Below are positions 1 to 7,972 of a DNA stretch of 41,089 nt, one piece after another. Source of the DNA: Elusimicrobiota bacterium (GTDB lineage Bacteria > Elusimicrobiota > Elusimicrobia > UBA1565 > UBA9628). The position numbers and the translations under genes are program-made. The stretch lies in NCBI GenBank assembly GCA_016182905.1, contig JACPFR010000063.1, positions 1 to 41,089 of the forward strand, given 5' to 3'. The notes beneath the pieces were generated by a model. The model had not been told where the DNA came from and made no database searches. It saw nothing but the letters and a program-made list of their open reading frames with translations. How positions within the stretch are numbered: position 1 is the first letter of the stretch; each line of letters opens with the position of its first letter.

Positions 1-17
1 CCTAGGCCGCGGCGCCG

Positions 18-350
18 TCAGCGCGCGAAGAACGGGCCGGCCTTAGCTTCCAGCAGGCGTATCAGCTCGGAGTCCATGTAGCCGTAGTCGTCGGGGATGC
101 CGAGGCAGACGACCTTCTTTCCCTTCAGGCAGGAGCCGAATGTCTTCATGAGTTTCGCGCGCTGCGCGTTCTCCATGACGAACACGAGGTCGGCCTGCTC
201 GAGGAGCTCGGACGAGACCCGGACGTCCGCGCCGGGATTGAGCCCGGCGGAGGAGATCTCGAAGCCGCCGCGGCCTTGGAATATCCGTTCGGCGGTGGGG
301 CTTCTCAGCCGATTGCGTCCGCAGATGAAAAGGGCTCGGCGCATCATCAT
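18..350 (-). CDS. Small low-molecular-weight protein tyrosine phosphatase-like protein
   Basis: A 110-residue protein. Near the N-terminus it carries the P-loop CGRNRLRSPTAE, a C-x5-R signature with the Asn and Ser-Pro-Thr-Ala-Glu seen in low-molecular-weight tyrosine phosphatases; the nucleophile would be the Cys. A late IPDDYGYMD segment resembles the acidic DPxD/PDD loop holding the general acid. It is shorter than classical family members (about 150 residues) and resembles the compact predicted phosphatases of the COG4551 type. The start has three ATG codons in a row; I use the outermost. It lies 33 bases after the membrane glycosyltransferase on the same strand and probably shares its transcript. 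An 18-bp palindrome (358-375) fills the gap. The substrate is unknown; polysaccharide-linked tyrosine kinases are common partners in the family, but none is seen here. Confidence 0.8.
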   Translation of the reverse strand: MMMRRALFICGRNRLRSPTAERIFQGRGGFEISSAGLNPGADVRVSSELLEQADLVFVMENAQRAKLMKTFGSCLKGKKVVCLGIPDDYGYMDSELIRLLEAKAGPFFAR

Positions 351-357
351 CGTTCGA

Positions 358-375
358 ACTGTTTCCGGAAACAGT
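358..375. repeat. 18-bp perfect palindrome, copy 1
   Basis: ACTGTTTCCGGAAACAGT is its own reverse complement and begins 8 nt after the stop codon of the glycosyltransferase gene (minus strand). As RNA it gives a 7-bp stem with a CCGG loop, without a T-run. An identical copy sits at 25035-25052, there 9 nt after another stop codon, so this is a dispersed element rather than a chance palindrome. Confidence 0.75.
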
Positions 376-383
376 CCGCCGCG

Positions 384-1853
384 TCAGCGCCCCGGCGCGA
401 GCGGGAAGATCACGAGCTTGCCGTCGTCCCAGACCGGCTTGCCTCGCCCGCGGAAGCGCTTCCACATCGAGCCGTCCGGCTCGGCGAAGAGGCCGCGCTT
501 CTCCGACGCGACGAACCGCGCGCCTTTCGCGGCATGCTCGTCGACGGCGGCCTCGGCGGCCGCCGGCTCCTGCATGTCCAGCTCGCCGGACCAGCCGCGG
601 CGATCGAGATAATACAGGAGGACGGAGGGGGCCTGGCAGTTGGTGTAGAACAGGTCTCCCTTCTCGCTGACGGCGTCAGCCGCCTTGGCGGCGCCGAGGG
701 CGTAATCGAAACCCTGTCTATACCAGTGGCTGATGCGCAGGGCCGAATGCGCGGGGATCGCGACGAGCAGGAGGGCCACGCCCGCGAGCGCGAAGGACCG
801 GTTCTTCGCGGCCGCTGCCTTCTCTCGCAAGCGCGCGACGCCGGCGCCGATGAGCCCGGCCGCGACGGGCGCCAGCGGCAGCGCCGTGTATTCGTGGGAG
901 TGCGAGTAGCCCGACATCGCGAAGAGATGCAGGACCACGCCGAAAAACCAGGAGATCCAGAACGCGTCGCGCTTCTCCCAAAGGATCCGGCGCGCGCCGA
1001 CGGCCAGGAACACGACGCCGGCGTAGGTCATGACCACTTCCGGGAAGCGCGAGAAGATCTGGAACTGGATGAAGTAGAGGATGCGCGAGTAATCGAGGAG
1101 GTTGGTGTACTCCCCGGCGTGCGTGGGAACGACGTAGACTCCTTGGCGCGCGTGCAGGTACCAAGCGATCACCCCGCCCATCGAGGCCAGCCCCGCGGCG
1201 TACATGCGCCAATCGGAGAGGGTCCGGCGTCCGAGCTTCCGCCAGGTCAGGCCCGCGAGGGGGACGAGGAGGTGCGCGTACGGGAGCTTGAGGCCGACCG
1301 CGACGAACGCGCAGGACACGGCGAGCGCCCAGGCGCTCCAGGGACGGCCGTCATCGAGAGAGCGGCTCCAGAAGAAGAGGGCGGCGACCAGGGCGAGGAG
1401 CGCGGTCGCCTCGGGCTGGACGGTGCGGCCGAAGTAGACCTCGACCGGCAGAAGGGAGAAGAGGGAGGCTCCCCAGAAGGCGGCTTCCCGCCCGAGTTCT
1501 TCGTCGAAGAAGGCGAAGAGGAGAAGGGCGGTGAAAAGGGACGCGGCGACGGAGATGAGCCGGCCCCATTTCTCGCCGAGGCCGCCGACCGGCCAGAGCT
1601 TACCGTAGAGCCACATGTGGACCGGGAGCTCCGTCGCGGCGAGGCGGTCCTCTCCGCCGTCCCAATCGATGCGGGGCTGGGCGATCGGGAGCGCGCCGCG
1701 CCAATAGCCGCGGGCGATCGAGGCGGTGTTGACCTGGCGGTGGAAGTGGTAATCGAGGAGCGGGGCGGTGAGGCCTTTCGCGTGGACGAGGAGGGACAGG
1801 AACGCGACGACGGCCAGGCAAAGCCCTCGCCGTTCGAGGAGAGCCTCGATCAT
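384..1853 (-). CDS. GT39-like (PMT_2) membrane glycosyltransferase
   Basis: A 489-residue polytopic membrane protein with roughly ten hydrophobic segments. After the first transmembrane helix comes LLDYHFHRQVNTASIARGYW (Asp34, Arg39). This matches the acidic first extracytoplasmic loop of the dolichyl-phosphate-mannose/ArnT-like GT-C superfamily, where an Asp acts in catalysis. Such enzymes move a sugar from a polyprenyl-phosphate donor to protein, lipid A or glycan on the outer face of the inner membrane; the acceptor cannot be told here. The C-terminal ~130 residues are more polar and probably periplasmic. Its ATG overlaps the stop of the methyltransferase gene (ATGA, 1850-1853), so the two are translationally coupled. 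The phosphatase gene follows 33 bases downstream. Confidence 0.8.
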   Translation of the reverse strand: MIEALLERRGLCLAVVAFLSLLVHAKGLTAPLLDYHFHRQVNTASIARGYWRGALPIAQPRIDWDGGEDRLAATELPVHMWLYGKLWPVGGLGEKWGRLISVAASLFTALLLFAFFDEELGREAAFWGASLFSLLPVEVYFGRTVQPEATALLALVAALFFWSRSLDDGRPWSAWALAVSCAFVAVGLKLPYAHLLVPLAGLTWRKLGRRTLSDWRMYAAGLASMGGVIAWYLHARQGVYVVPTHAGEYTNLLDYSRILYFIQFQIFSRFPEVVMTYAGVVFLAVGARRILWEKRDAFWISWFFGVVLHLFAMSGYSHSHEYTALPLAPVAAGLIGAGVARLREKAAAAKNRSFALAGVALLLVAIPAHSALRISHWYRQGFDYALGAAKAADAVSEKGDLFYTNCQAPSVLLYYLDRRGWSGELDMQEPAAAEAAVDEHAAKGARFVASEKRGLFAEPDGSMWKRFRGRGKPVWDDGKLVIFPLAPGR

Positions 1854-2845
1854 TCCTTGAACGCGTACATCTCGAAGGTCCCGCCCGACTTGAACAGGGT
1901 CTCGAGGGCGGTCGCGGCGACGACGAGCGGGACCAGGAAGGGGAGAAGGGCGGCGTGCGCGGCGGTCTGGAACGGGTAGCGCACGGCCGTGTCGGTCCGG
2001 GCCGTCGAGTTCTTGAGGAGGGAGTAGAGCAGGTTGAAGCGGAAGCCGGCCGCGTTGAAGACGGACTGGAGGAGGCCGTAGGGGTTCTGCTCGAAGCTGT
2101 AGTGGTCGAGTTGGACGACGCGGAAGCGGTGGCGCGCGAGGATCGCCTCGAGGGACTTGACGGTGAAGTGGAAGTAGTGGCGGGGAGCGTCCACGTGGAA
2201 CCAGTTGCCGCCGAAAAGCCGGGCCTGCCAGCTCCCGTAGTTCGGGACCGCGATGAAGAGGACTCCGCCCGGCTTGAGCAGCTCGTGCGCGCGCGCGACC
2301 GCGGCGACGGGGTTCGCGAAGTGCTCGAGCGTGTGGCAGAAGATCACCGCGTTGTAGCGGCTCTTCTCGTGGGGGGACGTGAGGAAATCGCCGGTCGCCA
2401 CCTCGAGCTTGAGGACGCGGCGCGCGTGGTGGGCCGCGGTCTCGCTGAGCTCGAGGCCGTGGGCCTCATAGCCGAGCTCGCGCATGTAGGAGAGCATCAT
2501 GCCGCGTCCGCAGCCGACGTCGAGCACCGGGCCGCGGGGGACCCGGTTGTAGAGGACGGCGGCGCGGCGCTTGCGGAACCACCGCACCAGGGCCTCGAAG
2601 ACCGGGTTGAAGCGGACGTTCTCCTTGCCGTAGTACTGCTCGGGATACCACTTCCCGATCTCGTCTCCCGGGACCGGCGGCCAGGTGCGGCCGAAGCCGC
2701 AGTCCGGGCAGGTGAGCAGCTCGAACCCGTCCTCGTTGGACGGGGAGGCCTTCTCCGGGCCGTCGCAGCCGCAGGCCGGGCAGCGCGTGGGGCGCTTGTC
2801 CTGGTCGGAGAGCTCGGGCTGGAAGCGAGGGGCGGAAGTCGTCAC
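1850..2845 (-). CDS. Zinc-ribbon class I SAM-dependent methyltransferase
   Basis: A 331-residue protein. The N-terminus has a C-x2-C...C-x2-C zinc ribbon (Cys22, Cys25, Cys46, Cys49). A Methyltransf_23-type Rossmann domain follows, with motif I VLDVGCGRG at residues 107-115, the acidic GLELSE segment, and HTLEHFANP, typical of methyltransferases found in glycan clusters. The C-terminus has a hydrophobic stretch (AALLPFLVPLVVAATALE) suggesting membrane association. The start is GTG at 2845, supported by TATAAT 8 nt upstream (2854-2859), which gives a nearly leaderless message. The gene is first in a three-gene minus-strand operon with the GT39-like enzyme and small phosphatase, suggesting O- or N-methylation of a surface glycan or lipid-linked sugar. 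The substrate is not deducible. Confidence 0.82.
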   Translation of the reverse strand: MTTSAPRFQPELSDQDKRPTRCPACGCDGPEKASPSNEDGFELLTCPDCGFGRTWPPVPGDEIGKWYPEQYYGKENVRFNPVFEALVRWFRKRRAAVLYNRVPRGPVLDVGCGRGMMLSYMRELGYEAHGLELSETAAHHARRVLKLEVATGDFLTSPHEKSRYNAVIFCHTLEHFANPVAAVARAHELLKPGGVLFIAVPNYGSWQARLFGGNWFHVDAPRHYFHFTVKSLEAILARHRFRVVQLDHYSFEQNPYGLLQSVFNAAGFRFNLLYSLLKNSTARTDTAVRYPFQTAAHAALLPFLVPLVVAATALETLFKSGGTFEMYAFKE

Positions 2846-2853
2846 GAGCGGAA

Positions 2854-2865
2854 ATTATATAAAAT
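2854..2865. promoter_or_regulatory. Back-to-back -10 boxes of the divergent methyltransferase/htrA promoters
   Basis: The divergent gap is only 26 bp and contains one AT-rich block. On the minus strand TATAAT (2854-2859) lies 8 nt before the GTG at 2845. On the plus strand TAAAAT (2860-2865) lies 6 nt before the ATG at 2872. The two hexamers touch with no spacer, so each promoter's -35 region would fall inside the other gene. Confidence 0.6.
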
Positions 2866-2871
2866 TCGCCC

Positions 2872-3906
2872 ATGCTCATCCGACTCCTCTGCGTCGTTCT
2901 CGCCCTGGCGGCCGCCTCGACCACGGTCCACGGCCTCCTCCCCGACGAGGAGAACACGATCAAGGTGTTCAAATCCGCCTCGGCCTCCGTCGTGTACGTC
3001 ACGAACGTCGCCATCACGCAGAGCCCCTACATGGACGAGCAGGCGATCCCGCAGGGGACCGGCTCGGGGTTCGTGTGGGACCGCCAGGGTCACATCGTCA
3101 CCAATTTCCACGTCGTGCAGGGCGGCAACGCCTTCCTCGTGACGCTCGGGGACCAGACCCAGCTCGAGGCGCGTCTCGTCGGCTCCGACCCGACGAAGGA
3201 CATCGCCGTCCTCAAGGTCGAGAAGAGCCACGACAAGCTCGCGCCCGTGCGCGTGGCCAAGTTCGAGGCGCTGCAGGTCGGTCAGAAGACGATCGCCATC
3301 GGCAACCCGTTCGGCCTGGACCACACCCTGACGACCGGGGTCATCTCGGCCCTCGGCCGCGAGGTCCAGGGGATCAGCGGCATCACGATCCGGGACATGA
3401 TCCAGACCGACGCGGCGATCAACCCCGGCAACTCCGGCGGCCCGCTGCTCGACTCGGACGGGAACCTGATCGGCATGAACACGATGATCTTCAGCCGGTC
3501 CGGCGGCAGCGCCGGGATCGGCTTCGCCGTCCCCGTGTCGTTCATCGCCCGCATCGTCCCGGAGCTGATCAAGTACGGCAAGGTCGTGCGGCCGGGCATG
3601 GGCATCACCATCCTGAGCACCGGCCAGAAGTACTATCTCATCGGGGACCGCCCCGGCGTCGTCGTCAACGAGGTCTCTCCCCGGGGGCCGGCGGCGAAGG
3701 CGGGCCTGCGCGGGCTGCGGCGCCTGCCGGGCGGCCGCGTGGCCGCCGGCGACGTCATCGTCGGCGTCGAGTCCTTCCCCGTGCGGGACTTCGACGACCT
3801 TTACAACGCGTTCGACCGCTTCAAGCCCGGCGACACGGTGTCGGTGAAGATCGAGCGCGGCGGCAAGCCTCTGTCTTTGCCGGTGACCCTCATCACCATC
3901 GAATAG
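2872..3906 (+). CDS. Periplasmic S1C serine protease, HtrA/DegP family
   Basis: A 344-residue trypsin-like protease. It has a Sec signal peptide (MLIRLLCVVLALAAASTTVHG, cleavage near residue 21) and a chymotrypsin-fold domain with the full triad: His80 (TNFHVVQGG), Asp110 (DPTKDIAVLKV) and Ser188 (NPGNSGGPL). One C-terminal PDZ domain (about 255-340) follows, with an Arg/Gly-rich insertion before GDVIVGVESF. One PDZ rather than two makes it DegS/HhoA-like in layout, but no membrane anchor is apparent. HtrA proteins degrade or refold damaged envelope proteins. The ATG lies 6 nt after TAAAAT, implying a leaderless transcript. It ends 6 bases before the convergent oxidase gene. Confidence 0.93.
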   Translation: MLIRLLCVVLALAAASTTVHGLLPDEENTIKVFKSASASVVYVTNVAITQSPYMDEQAIPQGTGSGFVWDRQGHIVTNFHVVQGGNAFLVTLGDQTQLEARLVGSDPTKDIAVLKVEKSHDKLAPVRVAKFEALQVGQKTIAIGNPFGLDHTLTTGVISALGREVQGISGITIRDMIQTDAAINPGNSGGPLLDSDGNLIGMNTMIFSRSGGSAGIGFAVPVSFIARIVPELIKYGKVVRPGMGITILSTGQKYYLIGDRPGVVVNEVSPRGPAAKAGLRGLRRLPGGRVAAGDVIVGVESFPVRDFDDLYNAFDRFKPGDTVSVKIERGGKPLSLPVTLITIE

Positions 3907-3912
3907 GCCCGG

Positions 3913-5127
3913 CTAAAGGCCGCGGTTGCGCAAAGTGATCACGACGCCGAGTCCGGCGACGATCACGAGCCAGGAGACGAGCAGCGCGATGCTCGCCTTC
4001 CCCCAGGCCTTCATCCCCGGGCTCGCCTCCCAGCGCCCGGCCACGCGGCCGGACTGGTAGGCCACGGCCAGGATCCAGGCGAGGACGACCAGGCACAGGG
4101 CGAAGGTGACGAAGAAGAGGCTGGTGCTCCCCCAATCGATATTCAGGCGGTGGTCCGCGATCGCGTAGCCGAACCGGCCGAGGTAGCGCACGCGCAGCGC
4201 CTCGCGCGCGGCCGCCATCTCCAGCACGGTCGCGAACATCCCCGCCGCGGCCGCCCAGGCGAAGCGATGATGATCCTTTTCCCGCGCCTGCACGAAGTAG
4301 AGGAACCCGAGCAGGGCCAGCCCCAGCGTCAGCCCCAGCACGAACAGGGGGTGGGCGTGGAAGCGCAGGTCCCGCGGCAGGACCATCAGCCAGAGCAGTC
4401 CGGTGAGGGCCTCGATCGCGGTGGCGTGGAACGCCATCTTGGCGCCGAGGCGCCCGGCCCAATCGAGGTAGGCGGCGTCGGCGTCCGCGCGCGCGCGGAA
4501 ATACCAGGAGTACAGCATCAGGAAGACTCCGGTCGCCGCGAAGGCGGGGACGATGAAGTGAAGGAAGCGCGGCAGGGAAAAATCATGGAGTACCGTCCCC
4601 GCGGTCGCGGCGGCGCCGCGGCCGGCGTACCAGCCGAGCCACTTCTCCGGCTGGAGCAGCTGGAAGCCGAGCACGTGCATGATGAAGCCCGCCGTCAGGA
4701 ACAGCGCGAAGGAGAGCCCGGCGAAGGCGGAGCCCGCGTCGCCCTGCCGGTCCCGGGCCAGGTACAGCGACGCGTAGCCGGCCATCAGGATGAAGATGAA
4801 GCCGATCGCCCAAGCCGCGGACAGGTTGCTCGAGGCGTACCAGAAGGGGTCGTAGATGACCTGGACGAAGAGCAGGGGCGCGACGCCGAGCAGGATCGCC
4901 CCGGAGACGCTCGCCGTCGCGGCCTGGCCCATGCCTCCGGCCAGCCGGTTCCAGCGGTCGCCGCCCTTGAGCCGGCCGACGACGGTCAGGCAGGTCGCGC
5001 CGAGCGAGAGGTTCACGAACAGGATGTGCAGCGCGAAGGTGAGGACCATCAGCGCCTGGAAGACGGCCGGATAAAACGGGACGCCCATGGGGTCCTTGAG
5101 GAGCTGCAGCATCGCGGGGGTATCCAT
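3913..5127 (-). CDS. Second CydA-like membrane subunit of a cytochrome bd-type oxidase
   Basis: A 404-residue protein with about ten transmembrane segments. The first helix carries FALHILFVNLSLGA, with His34 placed like the haem-ligating His of TM1 in CydA. The same helix in the neighbouring subunit reads TFHILPSHLSVSA, so the two look paralogous (HIL...LS..A). It is therefore more like a CydA-type partner than classical CydB. I infer that the pair forms an oxygen-reductase-like complex of the broad cytochrome bd superfamily. The haem set and electron donor cannot be settled by eye. It starts 13 bases after the upstream subunit with a strong AAGGAG Shine-Dalgarno at 8-9 nt spacing, and ends convergently with htrA. 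Confidence 0.65.
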   Translation of the reverse strand: MDTPAMLQLLKDPMGVPFYPAVFQALMVLTFALHILFVNLSLGATCLTVVGRLKGGDRWNRLAGGMGQAATASVSGAILLGVAPLLFVQVIYDPFWYASSNLSAAWAIGFIFILMAGYASLYLARDRQGDAGSAFAGLSFALFLTAGFIMHVLGFQLLQPEKWLGWYAGRGAAATAGTVLHDFSLPRFLHFIVPAFAATGVFLMLYSWYFRARADADAAYLDWAGRLGAKMAFHATAIEALTGLLWLMVLPRDLRFHAHPLFVLGLTLGLALLGFLYFVQAREKDHHRFAWAAAAGMFATVLEMAAAREALRVRYLGRFGYAIADHRLNIDWGSTSLFFVTFALCLVVLAWILAVAYQSGRVAGRWEASPGMKAWGKASIALLVSWLVIVAGLGVVITLRNRGL

Positions 5128-5140
5128 GACGGTTCTCCTT

Positions 5141-6451
5141 CTATTTCGCGATCGAGATCAGGTATTCGGCGAGGGCCTTCTTCTCCGTCTCCGTGCCGAC
5201 GAACGGCGGCATGTACGGATAGGAGCCGAGGCTGTCGATGAAGCCGGCCAGGGAGTCGGCGTCGGTGAAGCCGAGCGCGCTCACCCGCTGCGGCAGCGGC
5301 CGCAGGCCTTTGGGCGAGAGCGTGTGGCAGGCGCTGCACTCGATCAGCGCCACCATGCGCCCGGCCTCGAGGCGGTTGGCGTCGCTCACCTCGCGCAGTC
5401 CGTCCGGCACGAAGGGCGCGAAGCGGAGCACGCCCTTCGCGTTGATCGCGGCCGTCTCCGAGGAGACCCCCTTGGCGGGAAGCTCCCCGCCGATGATCTG
5501 GTTGGAGTACATGAACTGCGGCATCAAGTAGGGCTTGCGGATCAGCTCCCGGCCGCGCTCGAAGGAGAAGATCGAGACGAACAGGACCGCGATCGCGAAC
5601 ACCGCGGGCGCGAAGCCGACCGACAGCGGCCGCCGGCGCAGGAAGGCGAAGTACGCGGCCATGAGCCCGATGGGGACGCACATGCCCTGCTTCAGGCCCG
5701 GCGTCAGGAGCGCGTCGAAGGTCGCGCGCGCGGCCTCGGGCAGGGAGGCGCGGTACCAGAAGAAGCATACGGTGCCGAGCGCCAGCCCGGCCAGGCCCCA
5801 TAGGGACGCGATCCTGATCACGTCGGCGCGCGTCCGCGCGTCCTCCGCGCGGCTGGCCACGGCCACGGCGTAGGCGGCCGCGATCGCGAACATGCCCGTC
5901 GTGCGCAGGAAGAGCTGGGGCCAGTATGTCTCGTTGAAGAAGCCGTCGAAGAAGCCGCCGGTGACGAGCCAGCGTCCGGGCGTGAGCATGAAGGTCAGTA
6001 TGCCGACGATGACGACCATCGTCGTCCACGAGCCCAGCGCGAAGATCCAGCCGATCTTGAGGTGCGTCTTCCGGTCGACCTTGTCGAAGGTGTAGTAATA
6101 GGTGAAGATTCCGGCGACCTCGATGAGGAAGAAGCACCACTCGGTCGCCCAGCCCCAGACGTAGTTGTGGATGAGCCCGGACAGGGCGCGCGGGGCGGCG
6201 GCCGAGGCCGAGAACCAGATGCCGACGCCGGTGATCGAGCCGAACACGTAGGCGAAGATCAGGAGCATGCGCGAGTACTTGCGCACGAACTCCAGGAGGT
6301 CGGGGCGCTCCTCGCGGTAGGCCTTGCTCTCGAGGTAGAGGTTGAGCCACATCGCGCTCACCGACAGGTGCGACGGGAGTATGTGGAACGTCGCGATCAG
6401 CGCGAGCACGCCGCCCGCGGTCAGGCCCGGAACTTCCCAGACTGGATACAT
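5141..6451 (-). CDS. Cytochrome bd-like oxidase subunit I with fused C-terminal cytochrome c domain
   Basis: A 436-residue protein. The N-terminal ~320 residues are membrane-spanning in CydA style: TM1 has ATFHILPSHLS (His23, His28), and a later helix has WATEWCFFLIEVAGIF with two Glu residues, as in the proton/haem pocket of CydA. The C-terminal ~75 residues are a class I cytochrome c: CSACH at 372-376 (His376 ligand) and Met414 in YPYMPPF as probable sixth ligand. Canonical CydA lacks haem c; a fused c domain suggests that a c-type cytochrome, or an internal c haem, feeds electrons. This recalls the OR-C branch of the bd superfamily described by Murali, Gennis and Hemp (recalled, not searched). 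First gene of a two-gene operon; a stable hairpin covers the start region. Confidence 0.75.
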   Translation of the reverse strand: MYPVWEVPGLTAGGVLALIATFHILPSHLSVSAMWLNLYLESKAYREERPDLLEFVRKYSRMLLIFAYVFGSITGVGIWFSASAAAPRALSGLIHNYVWGWATEWCFFLIEVAGIFTYYYTFDKVDRKTHLKIGWIFALGSWTTMVVIVGILTFMLTPGRWLVTGGFFDGFFNETYWPQLFLRTTGMFAIAAAYAVAVASRAEDARTRADVIRIASLWGLAGLALGTVCFFWYRASLPEAARATFDALLTPGLKQGMCVPIGLMAAYFAFLRRRPLSVGFAPAVFAIAVLFVSIFSFERGRELIRKPYLMPQFMYSNQIIGGELPAKGVSSETAAINAKGVLRFAPFVPDGLREVSDANRLEAGRMVALIECSACHTLSPKGLRPLPQRVSALGFTDADSLAGFIDSLGSYPYMPPFVGTETEKKALAEYLISIAK

Positions 6452-6454
6452 GAA

Positions 6455-6493
6455 GACCCCCGTTGGGCTCTAAAGGAGAGCGCAACGGGGGTC
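6455..6493 (-). promoter_or_regulatory. RBS-covering hairpin in the oxidase operon leader
   Basis: On the minus strand GACCCCCGTTG (6493-6483) pairs perfectly with CAACGGGGGTC (6465-6455), an 11-bp stem. Inside it, across one C-C mismatch, is a second 5-bp stem GCTCT/AGAGC with loop CCTTT. The outer 3' arm ends three bases before the ATG at 6451 and holds the only Shine-Dalgarno-like sequence (GGGGG), so initiation should be blocked when it is folded. No T-run follows, which argues against a terminator. Confidence 0.7.
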
Positions 6494-6521
6494 ATGCAAC
6501 GATAATTCCTTGACGCCGCCG

Positions 6522-7931
6522 TTACTTGACGGAAGGCAAGTCCGCGATCTCCGCGTACAGGTGGACGGCCGAGGCGATCGCCTTCTGGAACATGCCCAGG
6601 TGCAGGCTCTCGTTCTCCGAGTGCGGGTTGGAGAGCGGGTCCTCGACGCCGATGAGCAGCGCGGGCGCGCCTTTCAAGGCTTTCGCGAAGGGCCCGACGA
6701 ACGGGATCGAGCCGCCGCAGCCCATGTCCACGGCCGGCCGCCCGTAGCCCTTCTTGAGCGCCGTGCGCGCCGCGGTGAAGGCGGGCGCGTCGGTGTCCGT
6801 CGTCCACGACGGGCTCGCCGTCTCCCCGGAGAACTCGACCTTCACGCCCCAAGGGGCGTTCTTGACCAGGTGCTTCTTGAGGTCGGCGAGCGTCTTCTTC
6901 GGGTTCATGCCGGGGACCACGCGTATGCCCATGTGCGCCCACACCGAGTCGTTGATGATGTTCGCGCAGTCCTTCTTCGACGAGGCCTGGATCGCGTTCA
7001 CGGAGAACGACGGGATGTACCAGTTGGAGCGCAGGATGTCCTTCGGGCTGACCATCAGCTTGGTGCCTTTGAACAGGCCGCTCTGCTCGCGGAACGTCTT
7101 CTCGGAGAGCTTGAGGGCCTTGAGGCTCGCTTCGGACGCCTTCGCGGGCTTGGCGACGTCCTTGTAGATCCCCGGGATCGTCATGCGCCCCTTGGCGTCG
7201 ACGACGGAGGCGATCATCTTCGACAGGGCCAGCACGGGGTCGACGACGGGCCCGCCCCACATGCCGGAGTGGAGAGGGTGGTCCATCGAGCGCACGGTCA
7301 CGTCGAGCGCGACGATCCCGCGCAGCGCGACGGTGATCGAAGGCGTCTCGTGGTCGAAGTTGCCGGTGTCGGTGAGGACGATCACGTCGGCCATCACCTT
7401 CTCCGCGTACTTCTCGAGGAAAGGCTCCAGATTGTCGGAGCCGCACTCCTCCTCGCCCTCGATGATCAATTTCACGTTGACCGGCAGCGAGCCGTGGGTC
7501 TTGAGCCAGGACGCGATCGCGCTCGTGTGGGCGACCGCGCCGGCCTTGTCGTCGGCGCAGCCGCGGCCGAACAGGCGGCCGTCGCGCTCGGTGGGCTCGA
7601 ACGGCGGGGACTTCCACAGCTCCTCGCGGCCGGCGGGCTGGACGTCGTGGTGCGCGTACAGCAGGAGGGTCGGCTTGCCCGGGGCGTGCAGCCAGTCGGC
7701 GTAGACGTACGGGTGGGCGCCGGGCAGCTTCAGGATCTCGACGTTCTCGAGGCCGCGCGCCTTGCACAGGGCGGCGACGGCTTCGGCGGAGCGCTCGACT
7801 TCCTTGGGGTCGAAGCCGGGGAACGAGACGCTCGGTATGCGGGCCAGCAGCTTCAAGTCCTCGAGGAACTCGGAGTTGTGATCATCGGCGTACAGCGCGG
7901 CAACGGCGGATCGGGAGGAGAGGTCGCTCAT
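6522..7931 (-). CDS. M20-family dipeptidase/carboxypeptidase
   Basis: A 469-residue metallopeptidase of the ArgE/DapE/ACY1/CPG2/PepV superfamily, close in layout to dipeptidase homologues. Metal and catalytic residues are in order: AHHDVQ (His94, Asp96), GRGCADDKAG (Asp127), EGEEECGS (Glu161 base, Glu162 ligand), LTDTGNF (Asp188) and a late His in NPHSENE. The central lid domain carries the family HSGMWGG. It would hydrolyse dipeptides or N-terminal residues in the cytoplasm; no signal peptide is seen. I choose the ATG at 7931 over one 33 bases upstream, because TATCAT lies 7 nt before it and homology begins just after. The gene is monocistronic between the oxidase operon and the REP-like pair. 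Confidence 0.9.
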   Translation of the reverse strand: MSDLSSRSAVAALYADDHNSEFLEDLKLLARIPSVSFPGFDPKEVERSAEAVAALCKARGLENVEILKLPGAHPYVYADWLHAPGKPTLLLYAHHDVQPAGREELWKSPPFEPTERDGRLFGRGCADDKAGAVAHTSAIASWLKTHGSLPVNVKLIIEGEEECGSDNLEPFLEKYAEKVMADVIVLTDTGNFDHETPSITVALRGIVALDVTVRSMDHPLHSGMWGGPVVDPVLALSKMIASVVDAKGRMTIPGIYKDVAKPAKASEASLKALKLSEKTFREQSGLFKGTKLMVSPKDILRSNWYIPSFSVNAIQASSKKDCANIINDSVWAHMGIRVVPGMNPKKTLADLKKHLVKNAPWGVKVEFSGETASPSWTTDTDAPAFTAARTALKKGYGRPAVDMGCGGSIPFVGPFAKALKGAPALLIGVEDPLSNPHSENESLHLGMFQKAIASAVHLYAEIADLPSVK

Positions 7932-7938
7932 GAATCCG

Positions 7939-7944
7939 ATGATA
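7939..7944 (-). promoter_or_regulatory. -10 box of the dipeptidase gene, leaderless spacing
   Basis: TATCAT on the minus strand ends 7 nt before the ATG at 7931, placing the transcription start at or next to the start codon. No Shine-Dalgarno is present. No good -35 is visible. Confidence 0.5.
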
Positions 7945-7972
7945 CAAATATGGACGGCATCCAACCATGAAT

